Shown here: piece by piece, positions 7,101 to 16,653 of the stretch
Position numbering within the stretch: position 1 is the stretch's first letter
Layout of the letters: each line of letters begins with the position of its first letter
NCBI GenBank assembly: GCA_030831125.1
Contig: JAURLQ010000079.1
Span: 1 to 41,584, forward strand
From: Gammaproteobacteria bacterium
GTDB taxonomy: Bacteria; Pseudomonadota; Gammaproteobacteria; Pseudomonadales; Pseudohongiellaceae
Length of the DNA: 41,584 nt
Reading direction: 5' to 3'
Position numbers and translations under genes: made by a program
Notes under the pieces: model-generated
The model's input: the letters and a program-made list of their open reading frames with translations, nothing else
The model's database searches: none
What the model was told of the DNA's origin: nothing

Positions 7101-9225
7101 ATTTCTGCCACCGTTCCAGCCACCGATACAACCATTCAGGGGCATGATTACGCTGCCATAGCCCCGCCACATGCTTGTTGGCTTCGCCCCAGGTGGGGTA
7201 TACATGGATGGTGCCGAGAATTTTTTTCAGACCCAGACCATGGGTCATTGCGAAGACGAATTCATTGAGCAGTTCACCTGCATGTGTGCCAACCATGCTC
7301 ACTCCCAGTATTCTGTCACTACCGGGTACTGTCAGCACCCTGATAAATCCGTGGTTATCGCTGTCCGTAATTGCCCGATCCAGATCCTGAAGGCTGTACT
7401 CGGTCAACTCAAAGGCAATCAGCTTTTCCTGTGCTTCCTTTTCGTTGAGACCGACACGCGCCACTTCGGGGTCGGTAAAGGTTACTCTGGGAACAACCCG
7501 GTAGTTGATCCGAAAGCGCCAGAGCGTTCCGAACATGGCATTGATTGCGGCATACCAGGCCTGGAAGGCCGCCATGTGAGTGAATTGCCACGGCCCCACG
7601 AGATCGCCACAGGCATAGATGTGCGGGAAAGCCGTTTGCATATATTCATTCACGGCAAGTTTGTTTGAGGCCAGCTCAATTCCTAGCGCTTCCAGACCCA
7701 GGCCTTCGGTATTCGCCTGCCTGCCTGTTGCAACAAGCAGGACATCGAATGACTCCTGCTGCGTTACACCCTCATCTGCACCTGTCAACAGCGCAACATG
7801 CCCCTCCATGGCAAGGTCGAATCCCGAGATACTGCAACCATTCAACAAACGGATACCTTCCTTTTCCAGGCTTGTTTGTAAAAACAGGGACACCGCCCTG
7901 TCTTCGCGTGGCAGCAGAGTTTCAGACTGATTGACTATCGCGACCTTGCTGCCCAACCTGGCGAATGCCTGGGCAAGTTCACAGCCAATGGGACCACCGC
8001 CCAGTACCAGCAGCCTTTTTGGCAGGGTCGTGAGATTCCAGATCGTATCCGAAGTGAAATAGGGCACAGTATCAAGTCCATTGATATGCGGTATGTGCGG
8101 TCGCGCACCTGTTGCCAACACAATACTGCGCGCTGTAATGACCTGGTCTCCAACCTGTACACTCCAGGGAGAAAGAAGTCTTGCCTCACCGGCAATGCAT
8201 TCAACGCCCAGTGCCTCGAATCTTTCTACTGAATCATGTGGTTCGATTGTGGCAATTGCCTGTTTTACTCGCGCCATCACTGCAGAAAAATCAACTTGTG
8301 GATTACCTGCCCTGATACCGAATTCACCTGCCCTGGAAACCAGATGCGCTACGCTGGCTGCACGCAGCAGGGTTTTGCTTGGTACACAGCCGGTATTCAG
8401 GCAGTCTCCACCCATGCGTTGTTTTTCTATCAGTACAACTTTTGCCTTTGCGTGTGATGCAATCCAGGCGCTTACCAGGCCGGCCGAACCTCCCCCTATA
8501 ACGATTACATTGGCATCATAGCTGCGAGGCCGATTGAATTTGCGCAGCATCTTATGACTGCGAACCCGGTTGACCACGGCTCTGGCCAACCACGGAAACA
8601 GGCTGAGCGCGACCACAGCCCTGATAACACCAATACTGAAAATGCCTGGAATCGAAGTTGCGAGACCGAGTTCCGCCCCCACCTCCACATACAGTGCTGT
8701 GCCGAACAACATGCCAAGCTGACTTACCCAGTAATAGGAAAACGCCGGTATGGATGTAAGACCCATGACCATGTTGACCAGAAAAAACGGGAATACCGGG
8801 ATCAGACGCAGCGTGAACAGATAGAAAATGCCATCCTTTTCGATACCCCTGTTGATCGGTTCCAGCCAGGCAGCAAATCTGCGTTGCACCCATTCGCGCA
8901 GGATGGTTCTGGCCAGCAGAAAAGCCAGTGTTGCCCCGATGGTGCTTGCAAACGAAACCAGCAACAGAGCCCACCAGAATCCGAAAACGGCGCCACCAAC
9001 AAGCGTGAGTATCGCCGCAAAAGGGAGTGACAGCGCAGTTACCGCTATATAGACCACGAAAAAAACTGCACTGCTGACCACGGGGTTTGCGCGACTGAAT
9101 TCGATCAGCTGGTTTCGGCTGCTCTGGAACGCTTCCAGGCTGAGCCAGTCCTGCAGCCCGAATGCATAGAAGGTGGCAACCAGCAGCACCACCATTAGCA
9201 GCAGTATTTTCCGGGATTTTGTCAT
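7084..9225 (-). CDS. TVP38/VTT membrane domain fused to mercuric-reductase-like flavoprotein
   Basis: A two-part protein of 713 residues. The first 225 are a TVP38/TMEM64 (VTT) membrane domain with about five hydrophobic segments and the signature FTLRLIPVFPFF (137-148). Residues about 236-700 are a class I pyridine nucleotide-disulfide oxidoreductase with FAD motif VIGGGSAG, redox-active C275-LNTG-C280, NAD motif VLGGGPIGCELAQAF, second FAD motif YACGD, and a dimerisation domain. Where Lpd and glutathione reductase have the catalytic His before Pro-Thr, this has Tyr676 (HVYPTWGE), as in MerA-like enzymes. MerA's C-terminal Cys pair is absent, so it is not a mercuric reductase. The likely role is membrane-tethered NAD(P)H redox chemistry with an unknown substrate. 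The start is ATG with a weak ribosome binding site. It is divergent from hemB and overlaps rsd tail to tail. Confidence 0.85.
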   Translation of the reverse strand: MTKSRKILLLMVVLLVATFYAFGLQDWLSLEAFQSSRNQLIEFSRANPVVSSAVFFVVYIAVTALSLPFAAILTLVGGAVFGFWWALLLVSFASTIGATLAFLLARTILREWVQRRFAAWLEPINRGIEKDGIFYLFTLRLIPVFPFFLVNMVMGLTSIPAFSYYWVSQLGMLFGTALYVEVGAELGLATSIPGIFSIGVIRAVVALSLFPWLARAVVNRVRSHKMLRKFNRPRSYDANVIVIGGGSAGLVSAWIASHAKAKVVLIEKQRMGGDCLNTGCVPSKTLLRAASVAHLVSRAGEFGIRAGNPQVDFSAVMARVKQAIATIEPHDSVERFEALGVECIAGEARLLSPWSVQVGDQVITARSIVLATGARPHIPHINGLDTVPYFTSDTIWNLTTLPKRLLVLGGGPIGCELAQAFARLGSKVAIVNQSETLLPREDRAVSLFLQTSLEKEGIRLLNGCSISGFDLAMEGHVALLTGADEGVTQQESFDVLLVATGRQANTEGLGLEALGIELASNKLAVNEYMQTAFPHIYACGDLVGPWQFTHMAAFQAWYAAINAMFGTLWRFRINYRVVPRVTFTDPEVARVGLNEKEAQEKLIAFELTEYSLQDLDRAITDSDNHGFIRVLTVPGSDRILGVSMVGTHAGELLNEFVFAMTHGLGLKKILGTIHVYPTWGEANKHVAGLWQRNHAPEWLYRWLERWQKFMRRG

Positions 9226-9305
9226 GATAGCTATTCAGAGGATCCTGCTGAATCTTATCACTACATGGACTTGAGCACGTTCACCCATTACAGTACCTGT
9301 TCTGA

Positions 9306-10343
<1,038 letters not shown>

Positions 10344-10374
10344 AAGGCCTTCCTGCAACAATGCCTGACAACTC

Positions 10375-10406
10375 CCTGTTTCTGCCCTTGAAACGGCAGA
10401 AACAGG
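10375..10406 (+). terminator. Terminator-like hairpin after hemB
   Basis: A perfect 12-bp inverted repeat, CCTGTTTCTGCC (10375-10386) and its complement at 10395-10406, with an 8-nt loop. Only CCTTATTAT follows, so the uridine tract is weak. A second hairpin, AGGGCAT/ATGCCCT (10429-10435/10443-10449), lies between it and trxA. Confidence 0.55.
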
Positions 10407-10472
10407 CCTTATTATGCAGAACTTGTTCAGGGCATCTGTTTTATGCCCTACCCTTAACACAAGGAAATAATT

Positions 10473-10799
10473 ATGAGCGAGCATCTTTCACACATTACCG
10501 ATGACAGCTTTGAAGAAGATGTACTGAAGGCTTCAGGGCCTGTTCTGGTGGACTTCTGGGCCCAATGGTGCGGCCCCTGCAAGATGATCGCCCCTGTACT
10601 GGATGAACTTGCCGAGGAATACGCCGGGAAGCTCAAAATCTGCAAACTGGACGTTGATGCAAACCCGTCCACTGCCCCCAAATACAATGTAAAAGGCATT
10701 CCGACACTGATCATTTTCAAGAATGGCGATGTCGCTGCCAAGAAAGTGGGCGCGCTTTCCAAGTCCCAGCTTGCTGCCTTTATCGACAGCACCATCTGA
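10473..10799 (+). CDS. trxA: Thioredoxin 1
   Basis: A 108-residue cytoplasmic thioredoxin, the usual length. The active site is [14 protein letters not shown] with C33 and C36. The cis-proline motif GIPTLIIF follows, and DFW and the buried aspartate (LVDFWA) are present. It reduces protein disulfides with electrons from thioredoxin reductase. AAGGAAATA before the ATG is the ribosome binding site. It lies upstream of rho, the same order as in E. coli and Pseudomonas. GGGACAG/CTGTCCC (10812-10818/10828-10834) just after the stop could fold in the mRNA, but no T-run follows. Confidence 0.97.
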   Translation: MSEHLSHITDDSFEEDVLKASGPVLVDFWAQWCGPCKMIAPVLDELAEEYAGKLKICKLDVDANPSTAPKYNVKGIPTLIIFKNGDVAAKKVGALSKSQLAAFIDSTI

Positions 10800-11189
10800 T
10801 TACTTGTGGTCGGGACAGTCTTGTTGGCTGTCCCTGATCCTCAAAATCGCAAAAGGGCTGCTTTTGTCAGGCTGATTACCTGTTTTTTTTGCTGGACAAG
10901 CCTCAAAGTGGGTGCTAGATTTCAGCCTGCTTGTCGCTTCGACACCTATCCCTGAGCAAAAATTACGCGAATCCCGGCACCCATCGGTTCGAGTCGCGAA
11001 CAAGAAAAATCCGCAATTTGAAGATCGGCCTACAAAGCCAGCCAACGGAATTATTCAAATCCTGCGTATTGTTTGACAACCGTATACAGACCACCAATTC
11101 CTGATACCCGGTAGAAATATCCAGACCAACCATAATTTTCATCAACCTCATACTCCTTCCGGAGCATTTCTCTCATCCTCGCCTCTCCT
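10800..11189. other. 390-bp trxA-rho intergenic region (rho leader)
   Basis: No gene is visible. The first part holds the 7-bp hairpin at 10812-10834. The middle and right parts are C-rich and G-poor on the plus strand near rho (for example CTCCTTCCGG and CTCTCATCCTCGCCTCTCC). Unstructured C-rich RNA is what Rho loads on, so autoregulation of rho by attenuation in this leader, as in E. coli, is plausible. TTGACA at 11073-11078 is a possible -35, but the -10 at the correct distance is poor. The rho start codon has no purine-rich ribosome binding site. Confidence 0.45.
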
Positions 11190-12449
11190 ATGAATTTATC
11201 CGAACTGAAAACCAAACCCATTTCCGAGCTGTTGATTACTGCCGATGAAATGGGCATCGAAAACGTAAGCCGAACCCGCAAACAGGATGTCATCTTCCAG
11301 ATGCTCAAGCGTCACGCCAAGAACGGCGAGGACATCTACAGCGACGGCGTATTGGAAATATTGCAGGATGGCTTCGGCTTCCTCCGTTCGTCAGATGCCT
11401 CTTATCTGGCAGGCCCGGATGATATCTATGTTTCACCCAGCCAGATTCGCCGCTTCAACCTGAGAACAGGTGACACGATTTCCGGCAAGATCCGGCCGCC
11501 CAAAGACGGCGAACGCTATTTTGCCTTGCTCAAGGTTGACCAGATCAACTTCGACAAACCCGAAAATGCCCGCACCAAAGTCCTGTTTGAAAACCTTACC
11601 CCGCTATTTCCCGATCAGCGCATGTCACTTGAAGCCGGCAACGGCAGTACAGAAGATCTGAGCGCTCGTGTTATCGATCTTGTTGCCCCAATTGGCAAAG
11701 GTCAGCGAGGTTTGATCGTGTCGCCACCGAAAGCCGGTAAAACCCTTATTCTGCAGAACATTGCCCAATCGATTACCCGCAATTCACCGGAATGCCGCCT
11801 GATCGTACTGCTGATCGACGAACGTCCAGAAGAAGTAACTGAAATGCAGCGCAGTGTGCGCGGTGAAGTGGTAGCAAGTACATTCGATGAGCCACCCTCA
11901 CGACACGTGCAGGTTGCCGAAATGGTGATTGAAAAAGCCAAGCGACTGGTCGAGCACAAGGAAGATGTTGTTATCCTGCTCGATTCCATCACCCGCCTGG
12001 CGCGTGCCTACAACACTGTAATCCCTTCTTCCGGCAAGGTACTCACCGGTGGTGTGGATGCACATGCACTGGAACGTCCCAAGCGTTTCTTTGGTGCCGC
12101 CCGTAATATCGAGGAAGGTGGCAGTCTCACCATTATCGCCACCTGTCTTACCGAAACCGGTTCCAAAATGGACGAGGTCATTTACGAAGAGTTCAAGGGC
12201 ACAGGCAACATGGAGCTGCATCTTGATCGCAAGATGGCAGAGAAGCGCGTATTCCCGGCCATCAACGTACGTCGTTCCGGTACCCGTCGCGAAGATCTGC
12301 TGACCTCTGAAGACGAATTGCAGCGTATGTGGATTCTGCGCAAGCTGCTGACTACGATGGAAGATGTTCCGGCAACCGAATTCATTCTGGACAAACTCAA
12401 GGACACCAAGACCAATGAAGAGTTTTTCCAGTCGATGAAACGCAAGTAA
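11190..12449 (+). CDS. rho: Transcription termination factor Rho
   Basis: The hexameric RNA helicase that ends Rho-dependent transcripts. The 419 residues match the standard short Rho. The N-terminal helical domain begins [15 protein letters not shown]. The primary RNA-binding cold-shock-like domain contains DGFGFLR (60-66). The ATPase core has Walker A SPPKAGKT (178-185), Walker [14 protein letters not shown], and the Q/R loop residues [20 protein letters not shown]. No insertion or loss is seen. The start is fixed by the conserved N terminus despite lacking a Shine-Dalgarno. A large multi-hairpin element begins 22 bp after its stop. Confidence 0.98.
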   Translation: MNLSELKTKPISELLITADEMGIENVSRTRKQDVIFQMLKRHAKNGEDIYSDGVLEILQDGFGFLRSSDASYLAGPDDIYVSPSQIRRFNLRTGDTISGKIRPPKDGERYFALLKVDQINFDKPENARTKVLFENLTPLFPDQRMSLEAGNGSTEDLSARVIDLVAPIGKGQRGLIVSPPKAGKTLILQNIAQSITRNSPECRLIVLLIDERPEEVTEMQRSVRGEVVASTFDEPPSRHVQVAEMVIEKAKRLVEHKEDVVILLDSITRLARAYNTVIPSSGKVLTGGVDAHALERPKRFFGAARNIEEGGSLTIIATCLTETGSKMDEVIYEEFKGTGNMELHLDRKMAEKRVFPAINVRRSGTRREDLLTSEDELQRMWILRKLLTTMEDVPATEFILDKLKDTKTNEEFFQSMKRK

Positions 12450-12470
12450 GAATCTTCAACAGACTTGAAG

Positions 12471-12580
12471 CTGACCGTCGTGGCACCGCATGCGGGGACG
12501 TCGAAGGCCATGGATGGCCTTCGCCGAGCGTACATGGATGTACTCGTAGCGTTCCCCGTATGTGGTGCCTCGACGGTCGG
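12471..12580. repeat. Multi-hairpin (three-way junction) intergenic element between rho and ubiD
   Basis: A 28-nt left arm (12471-12498) pairs with 12553-12580 almost completely, and its mismatches are mostly G-U compatible in RNA. Inside sit two perfect hairpins. CGAAGGCCA-TGGA-TGGCCTTCG occupies 12502-12523 (9-bp stem). GTACAT-GG-ATGTAC occupies 12530-12543. The whole resembles a REP/BIME-type or MITE-like element, or a structured RNA. It shares GAGCGTACAT with the repeat upstream of tRNA-Phe. It could act as the rho terminator or as a transcript stabiliser. Confidence 0.75.
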
Positions 12581-12606
12581 CCTGCATCAGGTTCCGGTAA
12601 TTGCCA

Positions 12607-14073
12607 ATGTTTACTGACTTGCGCGAATTCATCTCCACGCTGGAAAAACAGGGCGAACTGAAGCGAATTACTGCCGAAGTCGACCCCTATCTTGAATTCA
12701 CCGAAATCTGCGACCGCACGCTCAGGGCCGGCGGCCCTGCCCTGCTGTTTGAAAACCCCAAAGGTTATGCAATGCCCGTACTGGGCAATCTGTTCGGTAC
12801 GCCCAAACGTGTAGCCATGGCAATGGGCCGTGATGATGTTGGCGCACTTCGCGAAGTGGGCAAACTGCTGGCCTTTCTGAAGGAGCCGGATCCACCCAAA
12901 GGTTTCCGGGACCTCATGGACAAGGCACCCCTGTTCAAACAGGTGCTGAATCTTGCACCAAAGGAAGTGAACAAGGCTCCCTGTCAGGAAGTCGTACTCG
13001 AAGGCGACGCAGTTGATCTGGACATGTTCCCGATCCAGACCTGCTGGCCAGATGATGCCGGTCCGCTGATGACCTGGCCGCTGGTAATAACCAGAGGTCC
13101 ACGCAAGGAAAGACAGAATCTTGGTATCTACCGCATGCAGAAGATCGGCAAGAACAGGCTGATCATGCGCTGGCTTTCACATCGTGGCGGCGCGCTGGAT
13201 TTTCGCGACTGGCAGGAAATGCACCCTGGTGAACCCTTTCCGGTTTCTGTGGCGCTTGGTGCCGACCCTGCCACTACACTGGCCACCGTAACACCCATTC
13301 CCGACACCCTGTCTGAATATGCCTTTGCCGGACTGTTGCGCGGCAGCAAAACAGAAGTGACCAGTTGCAGGACCAACTCACTACAGGTGCCTGCCACGGC
13401 AGAGATAGTACTGGAAGGCTACATTCTGCCCGGCGACATGGCCGACGAAGGCCCTTTTGGTGATCACACCGGTTATTACAACGAAGTGGAAAAGTTTCCG
13501 GTGTTTACCGTGCAAACCATTACCCACCGTCGCAACCCCGTTTATCACAGCACCTACACCGGCAGGCCACCGGATGAACCGGCCATCCTGGGTGTGGCAC
13601 TCAATGAAGTGTTTGTGCCAATTCTGCAAAAACAGTTTCCCGAAATCACCGATTTCTATCTGCCGCCCGAAGGCTGCTCCTATCGCATGGCAATAGTCAG
13701 CATGCGCAAGCAGTATCCCGGTCATGCCAAGCGCGTGATGATGGGTGTGTGGTCGTTCCTGCGACAGTTCATGTACACCAAGTTTGTCATCGTCACCGAT
13801 GACGACATCAATGTGCGCGACTGGAATGATGTAATCTGGGCCATGACAACACGCATGGATCCGGTGCGTGATACGGTGACCATGGAAAACACACCGATTG
13901 ATTATCTGGATTTTGCCTCACCGGTTTCGGGTCTCGGCTCCAAGATGGGTTTTGATGCAACCTCCAAGATGGGTAATGAAACCACCCGTGAATGGGGACG
14001 GCCCATTACCATGGATCCTGAAGTGAAAAAACGTGTCGATGAAATCTGGCAATCACTGGGACTGGATCGCTGA
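12607..14073 (+). CDS. ubiD: 4-hydroxy-3-polyprenylbenzoate decarboxylase UbiD
   Basis: The prenylated-FMN-dependent decarboxylase of ubiquinone synthesis; it needs UbiX, which is not in the window. The 488 residues agree with E. coli UbiD. Family features are the opening [21 protein letters not shown]-like start, the central [20 protein letters not shown] with catalytic-site acidic residues, and the late [16 protein letters not shown]. The ATG at 12607 fits the family start; a TTG two codons upstream (12601) has better spacing from AGG (12589-12591). The gene begins 27 bp after the multi-hairpin element. A 9-bp hairpin with the stop codon in its loop closes it. Confidence 0.93.
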   Translation: MFTDLREFISTLEKQGELKRITAEVDPYLEFTEICDRTLRAGGPALLFENPKGYAMPVLGNLFGTPKRVAMAMGRDDVGALREVGKLLAFLKEPDPPKGFRDLMDKAPLFKQVLNLAPKEVNKAPCQEVVLEGDAVDLDMFPIQTCWPDDAGPLMTWPLVITRGPRKERQNLGIYRMQKIGKNRLIMRWLSHRGGALDFRDWQEMHPGEPFPVSVALGADPATTLATVTPIPDTLSEYAFAGLLRGSKTEVTSCRTNSLQVPATAEIVLEGYILPGDMADEGPFGDHTGYYNEVEKFPVFTVQTITHRRNPVYHSTYTGRPPDEPAILGVALNEVFVPILQKQFPEITDFYLPPEGCSYRMAIVSMRKQYPGHAKRVMMGVWSFLRQFMYTKFVIVTDDDINVRDWNDVIWAMTTRMDPVRDTVTMENTPIDYLDFASPVSGLGSKMGFDATSKMGNETTREWGRPITMDPEVKKRVDEIWQSLGLDR

Positions 14074-14085
14074 AAGCCAGTCCCA
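14057..14085 (+). terminator. Hairpin enclosing the ubiD stop codon
   Basis: TGGGACTGG (14057-14065) pairs perfectly with CCAGTCCCA (14077-14085), with TGA (14071-14073) in the 11-nt loop. No T-run follows. It lies between convergent ubiD and the PQQ dehydrogenase gene, and may act as a stability or termination hairpin. Confidence 0.4.
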
Positions 14086-14105
14086 TATTCACAGTGAAGG
14101 GATGC

Positions 14106-16265
14106 CTATTGCACTGCCATGAGTCCTGCGCGTAGCGACAACAGCCAGTTTTTTACAGCCTCGACTTCCTCTACTGAAATCCACTCTCCAAGATTCGGCA
14201 TACCCCTGCCGCCATAGGCACCATCGCGAACGATATTCTGCATGATGTCGTAAGTGGCTGGCGCTGCATAACGCAGATCTGCCAATGAACCGCCGGAAGC
14301 ACCACCAGCACCATGGCAGATCATGCAGCGCTTGCCGTATATATCTTCACCCAGTGCCAGTATCTCCGGATCATCATTGAAATCGATGGCGGTAAGCTCA
14401 GGCAGCTCCTGCCCCTGCACCGGTTCAATGTTGCGATCGCCACCGAGAGTGAATGTCCACAAACGTCCCTCACCCTTGTAGGCGCCGCTGTCAGAAGGCC
14501 CTATAAGGCCGGCAGACCCTCCCCAGCCAACCAGTACAGAAAGATACTGTTTGCCATCGAGCTCATAGGTTACCGGAGGCGCCATGATACCTACACCCAG
14601 ATCAACTTCCCAGACCAGATCGCCGGCATCCGCTGTAAATGACCGCAGCATGCCGTCAGCACCACCCTGAAAAACCAGATTACCTGCCGTTGCCAGTGTG
14701 CCACCATTGATATTGAACGGGTAGTCAACCACCCAGCGTGGCTCGCGGGCAAGAGGATCCCAGGCAAGCAGGGCACCGGGTGAACGGGTTTCCGGTCCTG
14801 TGCCGGGCGTATACAAACCGTCAGGTCGCAGCGGCACATCCACCATTGATCCCATGGTCACACCGATGTTCCAGGTACCCGGCTTGTGAACAAAGCCTTC
14901 CTCCATGGAATAGGGAAAGCTGGTGCCCTGCATGGTCGGGAGATACACCAGACCGGTAGCAGGATTGAAAGACATCGGATGCCAGTTATGGGCACCACTG
15001 GGGCCTGGCATGACGAAACTGATTGCATTGTCGTAGCGTGCCTGTGCAGTTTCTATCGGGCGGCCACTTTCCAGATCGATGCCGGATGCCCAGGTAACTT
15101 CTGCATAGGGGTCTGCGGAGATGAGGTCACCCGATTCCCTGTCCAGCACATAGAAGAATCCGTTCTTGGGTGCCTGCATTATGACCTTGCGCAGCACACC
15201 GTTGATTGGCAGATCTGCCAGCATCAGGGGCTGAACAGCAGTGTAGTCCCAGTTGTCGGCGGGCGTTGTCTGGTAATACCAATCCACACTGCCGTCATCA
15301 ACATCCAGTGCCACGATGGAAGAAAGATACAGGTTGTCACCTTCCCCATTGCTGCGCAGTTCATGACTCCATGGAGAACCGTTACCTGTACCCACGTAGA
15401 CAAGGCGCAGTTCGGGATCGTAGATGATGGAATCCCATGAATTGCCGCCTCCACCTACTTCCCACCAGTTGCCCGACCAGGTAGTGGCCGCAAATTCGAC
15501 ATCGGCATTTTCAAAACCATCTGCAGGATTTCCGGGTACAACCCAGAAACGCCAGGCTTCAGCTCCAGTGTTGGCATCATAGGCAGTCAAGTAGCCCCGG
15601 GAACCAAGTTCGGCACCGCCGTTGCCTATGATCACCTTGCCGTCAGCAACTCTTGGTGCTCCGGTGATTGTATAGGGACGATCAGGGTCTACGGTCATGA
15701 CTTCCCAGATCACTCCACCGGTTTCGGCATCCAGCGCAATCAGCCTGCCGTCGATAACGCCGACAAAAACCTTGTCTTCATAAATGGCAACACCGCGGTT
15801 GACGACATCACAACAGGCTTTCCAGCCCATGCTCTTGTCTACCAGGGGATCGAAATTCCACAGCTGTTCACCGGTTCTGGCATCCAGCGCAAAAACACTG
15901 CTCCAGGGACGCGTGGCGTAGATCACGCCATTGTGGACCAGCGGTGTGGCCTCATGGCCGCGGTATTCACCGGTATCAAAAGTCCATGCCACGCCCAGCT
16001 CACTTACGTTGGCAGCGTTGATCTGGTCCAGCGGACTGAAACGGCTTTCATGATAGTCCCTGCCATAGGTGAGCCATTGCGAGGCATCGTCGGCGGCACC
16101 GCTCAGTGCAGTGTCATCCACGACTGCATCGATTGTTGCAACAACTGCCTGTTCAGCGTTTGTATCAACCACTGCAGGTGTTTCTGTTTCCGAGTAGCAC
16201 GCTGAAAACAGCATCAGGACCGCTACTGGTCCGACTTTCTGGAGCATGGAAAATCTGTTTTTCAT
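14106..16265 (-). CDS. Lipoprotein PQQ-dependent quinohaemoprotein dehydrogenase (type II ADH-like)
   Basis: A secreted dehydrogenase of 719 residues. The N terminus has a lipoprotein-like signal with Cys at LMLFSAC, so it is probably membrane-anchored in the periplasm. An eight-bladed PQQ propeller follows, with the adjacent-cysteine disulfide C151-C152 (KACCDVVNRG), catalytic D340 in DNWDYTA, and repeated blades ending in W motifs. The residue two after the catalytic Asp is Thr rather than Asp, which argues for calcium rather than lanthanide. The C terminus carries a cytochrome c domain with CMICH and a later GMPNL axial Met. It would oxidise an alcohol or aldehyde and pass electrons to a cytochrome. 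The substrate is unknown. The ATG at 16265 is chosen for the signal peptide; a TTG at 16280 is also in frame. No pqq synthesis genes are nearby. Confidence 0.9.
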   Translation of the reverse strand: MKNRFSMLQKVGPVAVLMLFSACYSETETPAVVDTNAEQAVVATIDAVVDDTALSGAADDASQWLTYGRDYHESRFSPLDQINAANVSELGVAWTFDTGEYRGHEATPLVHNGVIYATRPWSSVFALDARTGEQLWNFDPLVDKSMGWKACCDVVNRGVAIYEDKVFVGVIDGRLIALDAETGGVIWEVMTVDPDRPYTITGAPRVADGKVIIGNGGAELGSRGYLTAYDANTGAEAWRFWVVPGNPADGFENADVEFAATTWSGNWWEVGGGGNSWDSIIYDPELRLVYVGTGNGSPWSHELRSNGEGDNLYLSSIVALDVDDGSVDWYYQTTPADNWDYTAVQPLMLADLPINGVLRKVIMQAPKNGFFYVLDRESGDLISADPYAEVTWASGIDLESGRPIETAQARYDNAISFVMPGPSGAHNWHPMSFNPATGLVYLPTMQGTSFPYSMEEGFVHKPGTWNIGVTMGSMVDVPLRPDGLYTPGTGPETRSPGALLAWDPLAREPRWVVDYPFNINGGTLATAGNLVFQGGADGMLRSFTADAGDLVWEVDLGVGIMAPPVTYELDGKQYLSVLVGWGGSAGLIGPSDSGAYKGEGRLWTFTLGGDRNIEPVQGQELPELTAIDFNDDPEILALGEDIYGKRCMICHGAGGASGGSLADLRYAAPATYDIMQNIVRDGAYGGRGMPNLGEWISVEEVEAVKNWLLSLRAGLMAVQ

Positions 16266-16366
16266 GAAGACAACCGCCAATGTTGCAAAAATGAATATAC
16301 TACCTCAAACAGGGTACAAGTCTGTATGGCCTGAATGACAGCAGCGCTGTCTTGTAATTTACGATA

Positions 16367-16562
16367 TCAATTGGCGTCACGAATTCCGGTACTTGTTACT
16401 TCGACACGCCGTAAACCCGGCCCAGCCATTCGGCATAGCCGAATGTCGCTATACCACACGCAAAGCTTTGCTTTGCATACGTTCGGCTCCGCCCATGGGG
16501 GCTCGACTGCGGCATACATGCCGCAGACGGTTTCAGTCCCAACTACCGGAATTCGCCATTGA
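16367..16562. repeat. About 196-bp inverted-repeat-bounded multi-hairpin element
   Basis: Found in the 388-bp gap between the PQQ dehydrogenase and hemY. A perfect 12-bp arm CGAATTCCGGTA (16380-16391) matches its complement at 16544-16555. With small bulges, the pairing extends outward to TCAA..TGGCG at 16367-16376 and CGCCATTGA at 16554-16562. Inside are CATTCGGC/GCCGAATG (16427-16434/16438-16445), GCAAAG/CTTTGC (16460-16465/16471-16476) and the 9-bp CTGCGGCAT/ATGCCGCAG (16507-16526). No ORF of note lies within it. It looks like a non-autonomous mobile repeat (MITE/REP type) or a structured RNA. Outside it the gap (16266-16653) shows nothing else. Confidence 0.7.
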
Positions 16563-16653
16563 CCATCTGCGAATCCTGACTGGCTTTCAATTATTGGCAG
16601 TGCCGTGTTGGACAGGCCACCGCATCGGGGAAGGCCCGGAGAAAATTCAGGAA

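Noticed and set aside
7084-9225. Mercuric reductase (merA)
   Set aside because: The N-terminal HMA domain and C-terminal Cys pair are missing, a VTT membrane domain is fused on, and no mer genes adjoin it.
10960-11010. tRNA-like GGTTCGAGTC in the rho leader
   Set aside because: Only a T-loop-like word is present; no acceptor, D or anticodon stem can be formed.
14886-15440. 184-codon open frame on the plus strand
   Set aside because: It is antisense to the PQQ dehydrogenase propeller and has no recognisable features.
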